From Massilia sp. MS-15 (GTDB lineage: Bacteria; Pseudomonadota; Gammaproteobacteria; Burkholderiales; Burkholderiaceae_D), in contig NZ_JAIWIA010000018.1 in the NCBI RefSeq assembly GCF_020176695.1, positions 159,334 to 223,333 of the forward strand: a stretch of 64,000 bases of DNA, in the 5' to 3' direction. The number at the start of each line of letters is the position of its first letter. The stretch's first letter is position 1. This document shows positions 30,208 through 42,522 of this stretch, piece after piece. The translations under genes were made by a program, and so were the position numbers. The notes beneath the pieces are model-generated. The model did not search any database, was not told the DNA's origin, and saw nothing but the letters and a program-made list of their open reading frames with translations.

Positions 30208-30813
30208 ATGAAGCCTAGATTTCTCAAGTTTCTTGTGGCGGCCAGCTTGCTGGCTGGCTCTGCTGCCTCACAGGCTGGCGTACTCTTCAGCGATAACTTC
30301 GATGCCTCTGCGGGTGGCCTGAACGTCACCCCGACCGGCTGGACGGTCAGCGATGGTACGGTGGATGTCGTGTCTGGCGGCTTCTGCCTGGCCGGTCGCT
30401 GCATCGACCTCGATGGTTCATCAGGCAATGCCGGTGTACTCTCGCGCACGTTCGCACTCCTTGGCGGAGTGGAATATGTGCTGAGCTTCGACCTGGCCGG
30501 CAACCGGCGTAGTGGCATCGACGATGTCCTTGTCAGCTTCGGGAGCGCCAGCCGCTTCTTCGATGACCTGGCATCGAACTCCCCCTACACTGGGTATACG
30601 TTGAATTTCACGCCGGACAGTGACGGCATGTACTCCATCTCCTTTGCCAACGCCGGCGGCGACAATGTCGGCGCATTGCTGGAAAACGTCGTCATCACCG
30701 CCCTGGACGGGAACCAGGGCGAAGTGCCCGAACCTGCCAGCGTTGCACTGGCCGGACTGGGACTGGCCGCCTTGTACCTGACCCGCCGCAAACGGGCCAA
30801 GCCGAACAGCTGA
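30208..30813 (+). CDS. PEP-CTERM sorting-signal protein
   Basis: 201 residues. An N-terminal signal peptide (PRFLKFLVAASLLAGSAASQ, cleaved near 'ASQAG') is followed by a beta-rich domain of the carbohydrate-binding type ('LFSDNFDASAGGLNVTPTGWTVSDG', 'SFDLAGNRRSGIDDVLVSFG'). The C-terminus is the complete exosortase signal: VPEPASVALAGLGLAALYL followed by RRKRAK. Such proteins are processed by exosortase EpsH/XrtA-type enzymes and reach the surface or matrix, often with exopolysaccharide genes, none of which is near. GGAGGG lies 7 bases before the ATG. Confidence 0.9.
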   Translation: MKPRFLKFLVAASLLAGSAASQAGVLFSDNFDASAGGLNVTPTGWTVSDGTVDVVSGGFCLAGRCIDLDGSSGNAGVLSRTFALLGGVEYVLSFDLAGNRRSGIDDVLVSFGSASRFFDDLASNSPYTGYTLNFTPDSDGMYSISFANAGGDNVGALLENVVITALDGNQGEVPEPASVALAGLGLAALYLTRRKRAKPNS

Positions 30814-30825
30814 GACGCGTTCCGA

Positions 30826-30852
30826 CCGGGACCCGCCTGCCGGCGGGTTCCC
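30826..30852. terminator. Weak hairpin between PEP-CTERM and acyl-CoA synthetase genes
   Basis: CCCGCC (30832-30837) pairs with GGCGGG (30842-30847), extendable with flanking GGGA/TTCCC. There is no good T-run, so termination is only plausible. The two flanking genes converge here. Confidence 0.4.
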
Positions 30853-30883
30853 GCCGATGCCCGGGCTTGTCGCTTTTTACGGC

Positions 30884-32548
30884 TCAGGCCGTCGGGAGGC
30901 GGTGCCCCTGATACGCTTCGCGCAGTTTGTTCTTCTGGATCTTGCCGGTGCCGCCCACCGGCAGCGCCTCGGTGAACACGACGTCGTCCGGGATCCACCA
31001 CTTGGCGACCTTCCCTTCGAAGAAGCCGAGCAGTTCCTCGCGCGCCAGCTCGGCGCCTGGCCGCTTCACCACCACCAGCAGCGGCCGCTCGTCCCATTTC
31101 GGGTGCGGCACGCCGATGCAGGCGGCCTGCAGCACCGCCGGATGCGACATGGCGATGTTCTCCAGGTCGATCGAGCCGATCCACTCGCCGCCGGACTTGA
31201 TCACATCCTTGCTGCGGTCGGTGATCGCGAGGTAGCCGTCCGGGTCGATGGTGGCCACGTCGCCGGTGGGAAACCAGCCATCCTGCAGGATGTCGCCGCC
31301 TTCGCCCCGGAAATACCCCGACACCACCCACGGGCCTTTCACCAGCAGGTGTCCATACGTGGCGCCGTCCCAGGGCAGTTCGCTGCCATCGTCGTCCACG
31401 ATCTTCATGTCGACGCCGTAGATGGCGTGGCCCTGCTTGCGCAGCACAGCCCGCTGCTGCGCGGGCGGCAGCGCCGCATGCCTGCCGAGCAGGGTGCAGG
31501 CGGTACCGAGCGGCGACATTTCCGTCATGCCCCAGGCATGCACGACTTCCACGTCCAGCGCGTCGATCAGGGTATCCATCATCGCCGGCGGGCAGGCCGA
31601 GCCGCCGATCACGGTGCGGCGGAAGGTGGAAAAGCGCAGGCCATGCTGCATCACGTGGTTGATCAGCCCGAGCCAGACGGTTGGCACCCCGGCCGAGAAG
31701 GTGACGCCTTCCGCCTCGAACAGGTCGTACAGCGACTTGCCGTCCAGCGCCGGCCCCGGGAACACCAGCTTGGCCCCGGACAGCGGCACCGAATACGGCA
31801 GGCCCCAGGCATTGACATGGAACATCGGCACCACCGGCAGCACGGTGTCGCGTGCCGAGACGTTCAGCCCGTTCGGCATCGCCGAGGCATAGGCGTGCAG
31901 CACGGTCGAGCGGTGCGAGTACAAGGCCCCCTTCGGGTTGCCGGTCGTGCCCGAGGTATAGCACAGCGCGGCCGCGGAGCGCTCGTCGAACTGCGGCCAG
32001 GCATAGCCGGGGTCGCCGCTCTCGAGCAGGTCTTCGTAGCACATCAGGCCTGGTAGCGCGCCGTCGGGCGGCATGGCGGCGCGCCCGCACAGCGCGACAA
32101 AGCCCTTGACCGTCTTGCAGTGGCGCGCCATGGCCTCGATCGCCGGCAAGAAACTCAGGTCGAAGAACAGGTACTGGTCTTCGGCATGGTTGATGATGTA
32201 GGCGATCTGTTCCGGATGCAGGCGCGGATTGATCGTGTGCAGCACTGCGCCCGAGCCCGACACCGCATAGTACAGCTCCATGTGGCGGTAGCCGTTCCAG
32301 GCCAGGGTCGCGACCCGGTCGCCCATCGCCACGCCCAGTCCCTGCAAGGCGCTCGCCAGGCGGCGCGCGCGGGCCTCGCAGTCGCGGTAGGTGTAGCGGT
32401 GGATGTCGCCCTCGACCCGGCGCGACACGATTTCGCTGGCGCCATGGTGGCGGGCGGCGAACTCCAGGATACCGGACACCAGCAGCGGCTGGTCCATCAT
32501 CTGGCCCATCAGCGGGCTGGTGGGAAAGGCGTGCGGGCTGGCGCTCAT
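30884..32548 (-). CDS. Acyl-CoA synthetase (ANL superfamily, DmdB/FadD-like)
   Basis: 554 residues. ATP-binding P-loop '[16 protein letters not shown]', '[14 protein letters not shown]', '[11 protein letters not shown]', '[13 protein letters not shown]' (A5), '[35 protein letters not shown]' (hinge and A8) and catalytic Lys in '[13 protein letters not shown]'. The sequence resembles medium/long-chain acyl-CoA ligases and 3-methylthiopropionyl-CoA ligases. It activates a carboxylic acid to its CoA thioester for beta-oxidation. A TTGAC-N5-GTCAA inverted repeat lies about 44 bp before its ATG. Chain-length preference is not predictable. Confidence 0.9.
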   Translation of the reverse strand: MSASPHAFPTSPLMGQMMDQPLLVSGILEFAARHHGASEIVSRRVEGDIHRYTYRDCEARARRLASALQGLGVAMGDRVATLAWNGYRHMELYYAVSGSGAVLHTINPRLHPEQIAYIINHAEDQYLFFDLSFLPAIEAMARHCKTVKGFVALCGRAAMPPDGALPGLMCYEDLLESGDPGYAWPQFDERSAAALCYTSGTTGNPKGALYSHRSTVLHAYASAMPNGLNVSARDTVLPVVPMFHVNAWGLPYSVPLSGAKLVFPGPALDGKSLYDLFEAEGVTFSAGVPTVWLGLINHVMQHGLRFSTFRRTVIGGSACPPAMMDTLIDALDVEVVHAWGMTEMSPLGTACTLLGRHAALPPAQQRAVLRKQGHAIYGVDMKIVDDDGSELPWDGATYGHLLVKGPWVVSGYFRGEGGDILQDGWFPTGDVATIDPDGYLAITDRSKDVIKSGGEWIGSIDLENIAMSHPAVLQAACIGVPHPKWDERPLLVVVKRPGAELAREELLGFFEGKVAKWWIPDDVVFTEALPVGGTGKIQKNKLREAYQGHRLPTA

Positions 32549-32591
32549 CGGGATTCCTGGAATGGCTGACAGAAGCAGTCTGATCCGCCGC

Positions 32592-32606
32592 TTGACCTTA
32601 CGTCAA
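32592..32606. promoter_or_regulatory. Inverted repeat TTGAC-N5-GTCAA, candidate MerR-type (LiuR-like) site
   Basis: TTGACCTTACGTCAA lies 44-58 bp upstream of the acyl-CoA synthetase start. MerR-family LiuR regulators of branched-chain and acyl-CoA catabolism use comparable TTnACGT-type inverted repeats. Assignment is inference. Confidence 0.4.
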
Positions 32607-32687
32607 TGCAATTCGATGCGGCGGCGCAGCAAGGCGCGCTGCAGGCGTGCGCCGAGGGAAGCGGCCCGGTACGGTAGAATCCTGCCC

Positions 32688-34202
32688 ATGCCACCCGCAT
32701 GTCCGAACCACGACCGCCCGCACGAAGGAGCCGCCATCACTGCCGACGAACTCCCCTTCAGCAATTCCTTTGCCGAATTGCCGCCAGCCTTTTATACCCG
32801 GCTGATGCCGACTCCCCTGCCCGCGCCCTATTTCATCGCGGCCAGCGCGGGCGCCGCCGCGCTGGTCGGGCTCGATGGGCAGACCCTGGCGCAGGACGAT
32901 TTCCTTGCCCTGTTCACCGGCAACCGGGTCGCGCCGCGCTCCCAGCCGCTGTCGGCCGTGTATTCGGGCCACCAGTTCGGGGTCTGGGCCGGCCAGCTGG
33001 GTGACGGGCGTGCGATCCTGCTCGGCGAGCTGCCCGGCCCCCAGGGCCCGATGGAGCTACAGCTCAAGGGGGCGGGCCTGACGCCCTATTCGCGCATGGG
33101 CGATGGACGGGCAGTGCTGCGCTCCTCGATCCGCGAATTCCTGTGCTCGGAGGCCATGGCTGCGCTCGGCATTCCGACGACCCGGGCGCTGACCATCACC
33201 GGCTCGCACCAGCGCGTGATGCGCGAGTCGGTCGAGACCGCCGCGGTGGTGACCCGCATGGCGCCCAGTTTCGTGCGTTTCGGTTCATTCGAACATTGGC
33301 ACTACCGTAACAAGCAGGATGAGCTGCGCCTGCTGGCCGACCACGTCATCCAGCACTGGTATCCGGAACTGGCGGGCACCGCCAATCCCTACAAGGCACT
33401 CCTGGCCGAGGTCACGCGCCGCACGGCGGTCATGATCGCGCACTGGCAGGCGGTCGGTTTCATGCATGGCGTGATGAATACCGACAACATGTCGATCCTG
33501 GGCCTGACGCTGGACTACGGGCCCTTCGGCTTCATGGAAGCCTTCGACGCCCAGCACATCTGCAACCATACCGACCAGGGTGGCCGCTATTCCTACGCCA
33601 ACCAGGTGCCGGTCGGCCATTGGAACTGCTATGCGCTCGGCAATGCCTTGCTGCCCCTGATCGGCACCCCGGAGGATGCCGAGGAAGCGCTGGATGTCTA
33701 CCGTTCCGCCTTCGGCGCCAGGCTCGACGAACTGCTGCATGCGAAGCTCGGCCTGTTCGACTCGCGCGAGGACGATGGCGCGCTGTTCGACGCCACCTTC
33801 GGCCTGCTGCAGGCCAATCATGCCGACTTCACCCTGTTCTTCCGGCGCCTCGGCGAGCTGCGGCTGGAAGGCGGCCCGGACGGGGACGCGCCGCTGCGCG
33901 ACCTGTTCATCGACCGCGCCGCCTTCGACGCCTGGGCCGCCCGCTACCGCGCGCGCCTGCGCGCCGAGCACAGCGTGGACGAGCGGCGCCGCGCCGCCAT
34001 GCACCGCGCCAATCCGAAATACGTGCTGCGCAACTACCTGGCGCAGAACGCCATCGAGCAGGCCCAGAACGGCGACTACGCCGAAGTGCGCAAGCTGCTC
34101 GCCATCCTCGAGCGGCCTTTCGACGAACAGCCGGAACACGACGCCTATGCGGCCCTGCCGCCCGACTGGGCAGCCCACCTGGAAGTGAGCTGCTCTTCCT
34201 GA
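32688..34202 (+). CDS. selO: Protein adenylyltransferase SelO (YdiU family)
   Basis: 504 residues from the ATG at 32688. The pseudokinase-like fold contains '[22 protein letters not shown]', '[47 protein letters not shown]' (inverted ATP-binding Lys, Glu), '[27 protein letters not shown]' (catalytic Asp and metal-binding Asp), and a C-terminal 'CSS' where vertebrate SelO has selenocysteine. SelO transfers AMP to Ser, Thr or Tyr of redox proteins under oxidative stress. msrB follows 19 bp downstream. The start is uncertain: AAGGAG (32725-32730) is well spaced for an in-frame ATC at 32736, while the ATG at 32688 has no clear site. Confidence 0.93.
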   Translation: MPPACPNHDRPHEGAAITADELPFSNSFAELPPAFYTRLMPTPLPAPYFIAASAGAAALVGLDGQTLAQDDFLALFTGNRVAPRSQPLSAVYSGHQFGVWAGQLGDGRAILLGELPGPQGPMELQLKGAGLTPYSRMGDGRAVLRSSIREFLCSEAMAALGIPTTRALTITGSHQRVMRESVETAAVVTRMAPSFVRFGSFEHWHYRNKQDELRLLADHVIQHWYPELAGTANPYKALLAEVTRRTAVMIAHWQAVGFMHGVMNTDNMSILGLTLDYGPFGFMEAFDAQHICNHTDQGGRYSYANQVPVGHWNCYALGNALLPLIGTPEDAEEALDVYRSAFGARLDELLHAKLGLFDSREDDGALFDATFGLLQANHADFTLFFRRLGELRLEGGPDGDAPLRDLFIDRAAFDAWAARYRARLRAEHSVDERRRAAMHRANPKYVLRNYLAQNAIEQAQNGDYAEVRKLLAILERPFDEQPEHDAYAALPPDWAAHLEVSCSS

Positions 34203-34221
34203 CGACACCAGCGAGAACGAC

Positions 34222-34638
34222 ATGAACGACGACTCCAGCAAGGACACCCGACGCGTGAGCAAGAGCGATGCCGAATGGCGCGCCCAGCTCGATCCGATGC
34301 AATACCAGGTGACGCGCCACGCCGCCACCGAGCGCGCCTTTACCGGTAAATATTGGGACCACCACGAGCACGGCATCTACCATTGCGTGTGCTGCGGCAC
34401 GGCGCTATTCGAATCGGACGCCAAGTTCGAGTCCGGCTGCGGCTGGCCCAGCTATTTCCGCACCCTCGACCCGGCCAATGTCATCGAGAAGGAAGACCGC
34501 AGCCATGGCATGCTGCGCACCGAGATCATCTGCGCCGTGTGCGACGCCCACCTGGGCCACGTGTTCCCCGACGGCCCGCCACCGACCGGCCTGCGCTACT
34601 GCATCAATTCGGCCGCGCTGCGCTTCGACCCCCTCTAA
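34222..34638 (+). CDS. msrB: Peptide-methionine (R)-S-oxide reductase MsrB
   Basis: 138 residues. Zinc ligands are in 'CVCCG' and '[12 protein letters not shown]', the core has '[11 protein letters not shown]' and the catalytic cysteine sits in '[13 protein letters not shown]'. It reduces R-methionine sulfoxide in proteins, here cytoplasmic because no signal peptide is present. Located between selO and yciB with short gaps (19 and 8 bp), it should be part of one transcript, giving a redox-repair pairing with SelO. Confidence 0.96.
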   Translation: MNDDSSKDTRRVSKSDAEWRAQLDPMQYQVTRHAATERAFTGKYWDHHEHGIYHCVCCGTALFESDAKFESGCGWPSYFRTLDPANVIEKEDRSHGMLRTEIICAVCDAHLGHVFPDGPPPTGLRYCINSAALRFDPL

Positions 34639-34646
34639 GACTAGCT

Positions 34647-35291
34647 ATGATCAAGTTCTTGTTCGACATGTTGCCGGTGATCCTGTTCTTCGGCATTTAC
34701 AAATACGGCGAAAGCCACCAGGACTGGGCCCACGGCCTGGTCGGCGACTATCTCGGCTTCCTGATCTCGGGCGGCGCGGTGCCGGCCAGCCAGGCCCCGA
34801 TCCTGCTGGCCACCGCGGTGACGATCGTAGCCACGGTGCTGCAGATCGCCTACCTCCTGCTGCGCCGCAGGAAAGTGGACGGGATGCTCTGGCTGTCGCT
34901 GGGCGTGGTGGTGTTAGCCGGCGGCGCCACGATTTACTTCCATGACGACACCTTCATCAAGTGGAAACCGACCATCCTGTACTGGGCCTTCGGCGCCGCC
35001 CTGCTGCTGGCGCACCTGCTTTACCGCAAGAACCTGATGCGCTCGGCGCTGGGCAGCGCCATGCGCCTGCCGGACGCGGTCTGGACGCGCGTGCTGTACG
35101 CCTGGATCGCCTTCTTCGTCGGCCTGGGCCTGCTGAACCTCCTGATGGCCTTCGTGGTCTTCCGTAGCGATACCGGGGCCTGGGTCAGCTTCAAGCTATT
35201 CGGCATCACCGGCCTGCTGTTCGCCTTCATCATCATCCAGTCGCTGTTCCTGTCCAAACACATCCAGGAGGACATCCACAATGGAAGCTAA
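34647..35291 (+). CDS. yciB: Inner membrane septation/YciB family protein
   Basis: 214 residues. Opens MIKFLFDMLPVILFFGIYK and shows 'PILLATAVTIVATVLQIAYLLLRRRKVDGMLWLSLGVVVLAGGATIYFHDDTFIKWKPTILYWAFGAALL', the YciB/IspZ pattern with about five or six membrane segments. YciB is an inner-membrane protein linked to cell-envelope synthesis and septation. It starts 8 bp after msrB and its end overlaps the bolA start by 11 bases, indicating coupling. Confidence 0.93.
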   Translation: MIKFLFDMLPVILFFGIYKYGESHQDWAHGLVGDYLGFLISGGAVPASQAPILLATAVTIVATVLQIAYLLLRRRKVDGMLWLSLGVVVLAGGATIYFHDDTFIKWKPTILYWAFGAALLLAHLLYRKNLMRSALGSAMRLPDAVWTRVLYAWIAFFVGLGLLNLLMAFVVFRSDTGAWVSFKLFGITGLLFAFIIIQSLFLSKHIQEDIHNGS

Positions 35292-35559
35292 CCGTACCGA
35301 GCGCCTGCGCGAACGCCTGCAGGCCGAACTGAACCCCTCCGTGCTCGAGATCACGGACGACTCGCACCTGCATGCGGGCCACGCCGGCGCCGCCGGCGGC
35401 GGCAGCCACTACAGCGTGAAAATCGTGTCCGACAAGTTCCAGGGCCTCACGCTGGTCATGCGTCATCGTCTTGTGTATGATGCCGTTCACGAAATGATCA
35501 ACAAGGCGGAAATCCATGCGCTGGCCATCACGGCCCTCGCACCCGCCGAACAGGGTTGA
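35281..35559 (+). CDS. bolA: BolA-family protein
   Basis: 92 residues. The BolA fold is seen in 'RTERLRERLQAELNPSVLEITDDSHLHAGHAG', 'SHYSVKIVSDKFQGLTLVMRHRLVYDAVHEMINKAEIHALAITALAP'. The 'HLHAGH' histidines are typical Fe-S/glutaredoxin-linked ligands. BolA proteins partner monothiol glutaredoxins and affect morphology and stress responses. It overlaps yciB by 11 bases and should share its transcript. The 127 bp that follow carry the promoter of the first parvulin. Confidence 0.93.
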   Translation: MEANRTERLRERLQAELNPSVLEITDDSHLHAGHAGAAGGGSHYSVKIVSDKFQGLTLVMRHRLVYDAVHEMINKAEIHALAITALAPAEQG

Positions 35560-35686
35560 ACAACGGTCGGCTTCAGCCAGTTTTAAGAATTGGGGCCGAC
35601 AATCGGTAACGCGAAGTACCAGAATCACCAGTACAAATAATCAACGAATCTCGTCCAAGCTCTCATCCCCCACAGGAATTCCAGAA

Positions 35687-36466
35687 ATGACTTTTAAGCC
35701 AGCACGCCTGCTGTTAGCGCTGATCGCCGTCGCCGCCGCCCCTGCCTTCGCACAGAACCTCGCCGTCGTGAACGGCAAAGCCATCCCGTCCTCGCGCGTG
35801 GATGAAGCCGTCAAGCAGCTGGTCGCCGCCGGCCAGGGCCAGGATTCGGTGCAGCTGCGCATGGCCATCAAGGAAGAGATGATCGCGCGCGAAGTGCTGA
35901 TGCAGGAAGCGGTCAAGCAGGGCTACGACAAGAAGCCCGACGTCAAGCAGGCGCTCGACAACGCGCGCCAGGCCATCGTCGTGAACCAGCTGGCCCGTGA
36001 CTTCATCACCAAGAACCCGGTGACCGACGCCGAGATCAAGGCGGAGTACGACAAGTTCAAGGCCCAGACCGGCGACAAGGAATACCACGTGCGCCACATC
36101 CTGCTGGACAGTGAAGCCGATGCGAAGGCCGTGATCGCCAAGATCAAGGGCGGCGCCAGGTTCGAAGAGCTGGCCAAGCAGTCGAAGGACACCGGCACCG
36201 CCGCCACCGGCGGCGACCTGGACTGGGCCACCCCGTCCTCCTTCCCGCCCGAGTTCGCGGCCGGTTTCACCGGCCTGCAGAAAGGCGCCGTTACCGAGAC
36301 TCCGGTGAAGACCGCGAACGGCTTCCACGTGATCAAGCTGGACGACACCCGTCCGGCCAAGTTCCCTGCGCTGGAAGAAGTCAAGCCGCAGATCGCCGAT
36401 GCCCTGGCCCAGAAGAAGCTGGCGGACTACCGCGAGCAAATGGTCAAAAAGGCAAAGGTGCAGTAA
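35687..36466 (+). CDS. Periplasmic parvulin-type peptidylprolyl isomerase (first copy)
   Basis: 259 residues from the ATG at 35687, with AGGAAT about 7 bases upstream. A signal peptide ('RLLLALIAVAAAPAFAQ') is followed by a SurA-like N-terminal helix region and a rotamase domain: 'EYHVRHILLDSEADAKAVIAKIKGGARFEELAKQSKDTGTAATGGDLDWATPSSFPPEFAAGF', 'VKTANGFHVIKLDDTRP'. It should accelerate proline isomerisation and act as a chaperone for outer-membrane proteins. A close paralogue follows 81 bp downstream. Confidence 0.92.
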   Translation: MTFKPARLLLALIAVAAAPAFAQNLAVVNGKAIPSSRVDEAVKQLVAAGQGQDSVQLRMAIKEEMIAREVLMQEAVKQGYDKKPDVKQALDNARQAIVVNQLARDFITKNPVTDAEIKAEYDKFKAQTGDKEYHVRHILLDSEADAKAVIAKIKGGARFEELAKQSKDTGTAATGGDLDWATPSSFPPEFAAGFTGLQKGAVTETPVKTANGFHVIKLDDTRPAKFPALEEVKPQIADALAQKKLADYREQMVKKAKVQ

Positions 36467-36477
36467 GATGTACTACC

Positions 36478-36524
36478 GCCGGTGCCCGAAGGCACCGGTT
36501 CCTGCCGCCGCGCGGCGGATTTTT
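36478..36524 (+). terminator. Tandem hairpins between the two parvulin genes
   Basis: CCGGTGCC-CGAA-GGCACCGG (36479-36498) is followed by CCGCCGCGCGGCGG (36505-36518) and ATTTTT. The second has a T-run and could terminate or attenuate transcription before the next gene, leaving expression of the second copy partly independent. Confidence 0.6.
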
Positions 36525-36547
36525 CGTGTTTTGATAGGACCTCAACA

Positions 36548-37339
36548 ATGATTTTGAAGCCAGCCCGACTGTCCTTGGCAATCAGCTTCGCCGTGAGCGC
36601 ACTCGTCGCCGCGCCCGCTTTCGCGCAAAACGTCGCAACCGTGAACGGCAAGCCGATCCCGGCGGCAAAGCTCGACCAGGTGGTCAAGCAGGTGGTCGCA
36701 CAAGGCCGCGCCACCGACTCGCCGCAACTGCGCGAAGCGATCAAGCGCGACCTGATCGGCCGTGAAGTGCTGATCCAGGAAGCCGACAAGCAGGGCGTCG
36801 GCGGCCGCGCCGACGTCAAGGCAGCGATCGACAATGCGCGCCAGAGCATCATCATCAACGCGATGCTGGCCGACTACGTGAAGAAGAACCCGATCAAGGA
36901 TGCCGAGATCAAGGCCGAGTACGACCGCTACAAGGCGCAGATGGGCGACAAGGAATACCGCGCCCGCCACATCCTGGTGGCGACCGAGGACGAAGCCAAG
37001 GCCATCATCACCAAGCTCAAGGGCGGCGCCAAGTTCGAAGACCTGGCCAAGGCCCAGTCGAAGGACGGCTCGGCGGCCAACGGCGGCGACCTGGACTGGG
37101 CAAGCCCGGCCAACTACGTGCCGGAGTTCTCGAAGGCCATGGTTGCCCTGCAAAAAGGCGCGATCACCGACACCCCGGTCAAGAGCCAGTACGGTTTCCA
37201 CGTGATCAAGCTGGAAGACGTCCGTGCGGCCAAGATCCCGGCCCTGGACGAAGTCAAGCAACAGGTCGCGGAACAGCTGCAGCAGCGCCAGCTGGCGCAG
37301 TACCGCGAGAGCCTGGTCAAGAAGGCCAAGATCCAGTAA
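36548..37339 (+). CDS. Periplasmic parvulin-type peptidylprolyl isomerase (second copy)
   Basis: 263 residues from the ATG at 36548 (AGGA 8 bases upstream). Same architecture as the first copy: signal peptide ending 'AAPAFAQ', SurA-like helices with 'IPAAKLDQVVKQVVAQGRATDSPQLREAIKRDLIGREVLIQEADKQG', and rotamase 'EYRARHILVATEDEAKAIITKLKGGAKFEDLAKAQSKDGSAANGGDLDWASPANYVPEF'. The two copies are clearly paralogous over their length. An excellent terminator follows the stop, so this ends the plus-strand group that began with selO. Confidence 0.92.
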   Translation: MILKPARLSLAISFAVSALVAAPAFAQNVATVNGKPIPAAKLDQVVKQVVAQGRATDSPQLREAIKRDLIGREVLIQEADKQGVGGRADVKAAIDNARQSIIINAMLADYVKKNPIKDAEIKAEYDRYKAQMGDKEYRARHILVATEDEAKAIITKLKGGAKFEDLAKAQSKDGSAANGGDLDWASPANYVPEFSKAMVALQKGAITDTPVKSQYGFHVIKLEDVRAAKIPALDEVKQQVAEQLQQRQLAQYRESLVKKAKIQ

Positions 37340-37362
37340 ATTCCGGTCGCTCCGGCAGAAAG

Positions 37363-37389
37363 GCGCTCCTTCGGGAGCGCTTTTTTTTT
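37363..37389 (+). terminator. Intrinsic terminator after the second parvulin
   Basis: GCGCTCC-TTCG-GGAGCGC, a UUCG tetraloop hairpin, followed directly by nine T. It ends 50 bp after the stop codon and is one of the clearest terminators in the window. Confidence 0.92.
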
Positions 37390-37492
37390 GCTTAAGAACT
37401 GTCCTACGGCAGCCCGCTGCGTGCGCCTATTCCCTCTTTTCCCCCAAGGGCTAAGATCGGGGTCGAAACCACTCACGATTTGGGAGACCGGC

Positions 37493-37921
37493 ATGGCAAA
37501 CGACAGGCAGAACGAGCAGAAGGCGATGGACGGCGGGCGCGAAGGCCCGGGCGACGGCATGGGCGCGGGAGAAGGCGGCGACCAGGTGTGGCGCTACCAG
37601 GTGCCCCCTCCGGGCCATGGAGCAGAAGCGGGAGCGGGAGCGGGAGCGGGCACCGGCGAATCGAATGCCGGCCACTACACGCCGAACGCGGCGGGCCGGG
37701 GCGGCGGGATCGTCAGTGCGCCGGCCGAGAGCAACGTCAACCCGCCGGGCCAGCCGATGAGCGGTGCCGGCAGCGCCACCGATCCCGCGCCGGGCACGAT
37801 CAGCGGCATCCAGGCCAGCCGCGAGGCTGCGGCCAAGGGCGGCGTCGAGGGCATGCCGGACGACATGGCCTCGAATGCGGACGGCAACATGAGCGGCTCG
37901 GCCGGCACTGATCGCAACTAG
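37493..37921 (+). CDS. Low-complexity, probably disordered protein
   Basis: 142 residues with no recognisable fold: Gly/Ala/Asp/Asn-rich, with a GAGAGAGAG-type stretch (around 47), 'QVWRYQVPPPGHG', and 'MSGAGSATDPAPGTISGIQASREAAAKGG'. No membrane segment or signal peptide, and only a few hydrophobic residues. GGGAG stands 7 bases before the ATG. The stop (TAG) is immediately followed by a GGAGGA that serves the next gene. It resembles small Gly-rich orphan proteins in this family; function unknown. Confidence 0.6.
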   Translation: MANDRQNEQKAMDGGREGPGDGMGAGEGGDQVWRYQVPPPGHGAEAGAGAGAGTGESNAGHYTPNAAGRGGGIVSAPAESNVNPPGQPMSGAGSATDPAPGTISGIQASREAAAKGGVEGMPDDMASNADGNMSGSAGTDRN

Positions 37922-37930
37922 GAGGACAGC

Positions 37931-38149
37931 ATGGACAAGCAGGAAAGGAAACCCGGCGGCCGGGACCCGGTCGGCAAGCGCCAGCCGGGCGCGGGTACCC
38001 CGGCGAGGGATGCGGACGGGATGCCAGGCGGCGCCAGTGCTGGCGATGGCAGTGCCGGCCCGGGCGCCACCGGGACGGGCGGCGCCGGCGGCGGCGCGCC
38101 GGCGCCGGTTGGCAATGGCACCCGGGACGAGCCGATCTGGGGCAGCTGA
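37931..38149 (+). CDS. Second low-complexity disordered protein
   Basis: 72 residues, MDKQERKPGGRDPVGKRQP followed by Gly/Ala/Pro-rich sequence and a terminal 'NGTRDEPIWGS'. It starts 9 bases after the preceding stop, with AGGAGGA 4-5 bases before its ATG. This strong site supports translation and coupling to the upstream gene. No family recognised. The palindromic element begins 28 bp downstream. Confidence 0.6.
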   Translation: MDKQERKPGGRDPVGKRQPGAGTPARDADGMPGGASAGDGSAGPGATGTGGAGGGAPAPVGNGTRDEPIWGS

Positions 38150-38176
38150 AGAAGCTCGCCCCCCGGCATTCGGACC

Positions 38177-38285
38177 CGTAGGGTGGGCGGATTCTCCGCC
38201 CACGCGGTGGTCGTTAAACCTGGATAAGCAGCGAGCGTGCCGGCGCGCGCTGGACGCGTGGGCGGGAAGACCCGCCCACCCTACG
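38177..38285. repeat. Palindromic dispersed element, copy 1
   Basis: 109 bp bounded by CGTAGGGTGGGC and its exact complement GCCCACCCTACG. Each arm folds on itself (GTGGGCGG-ATTCT-CCGCCCAC on the left, GGGCGGGAAGACCCGCCC on the right), and the two arms pair with each other. A second copy with the same outer sequence lies at 63797-63910. It resembles a small non-coding REP/MITE-like palindrome family. Confidence 0.8.
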
Positions 38286-38320
38286 GCTCACCGAGACGCC
38301 GGTGCAAGGCAGCCCCGGGT

Positions 38321-42346
<4,026 letters not shown>

Positions 42347-42399
42347 GGCTGAGAAGTTGGTTGATGCAGCGTCGCTGCTTGGGTGGAAGATAGCCCGTT

Positions 42400-42405
42400 A
42401 TTATA
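42400..42405 (-). promoter_or_regulatory. Candidate -10 element of purL
   Basis: Minus-strand TATAAT, with only a weak match (CTAACG) at the -35 position 17 bp upstream. The expected leader would be about 47 bases. No PurR-like operator was recognised. Confidence 0.5.
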
Positions 42406-42522
42406 CAGTGTTGCATTGCAGCGTTAGGTTCCGGTCATGGTTAATCTTATAGTACGGACATTTCTTGATCCTCGGGGAAGTTATCGGTATCGTAAGGGCT
42501 CCATGAGACAGGACAGGGCAAG

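Noticed and set aside
32403..32687. Upstream extension of the SelO frame
   Set aside because: It runs antisense into the acyl-CoA synthetase start, and its composition differs from the conserved SelO core.
32688..34202. SelO as a selenoprotein
   Set aside because: The C-terminal position carries Cys (ending CSS), and no in-frame TGA with a SECIS-like structure is present.
38177..38285. CRISPR-like repeat
   Set aside because: A single nested palindrome with inverted arms, not direct repeats with spacers. The related copy is 25 kb away.
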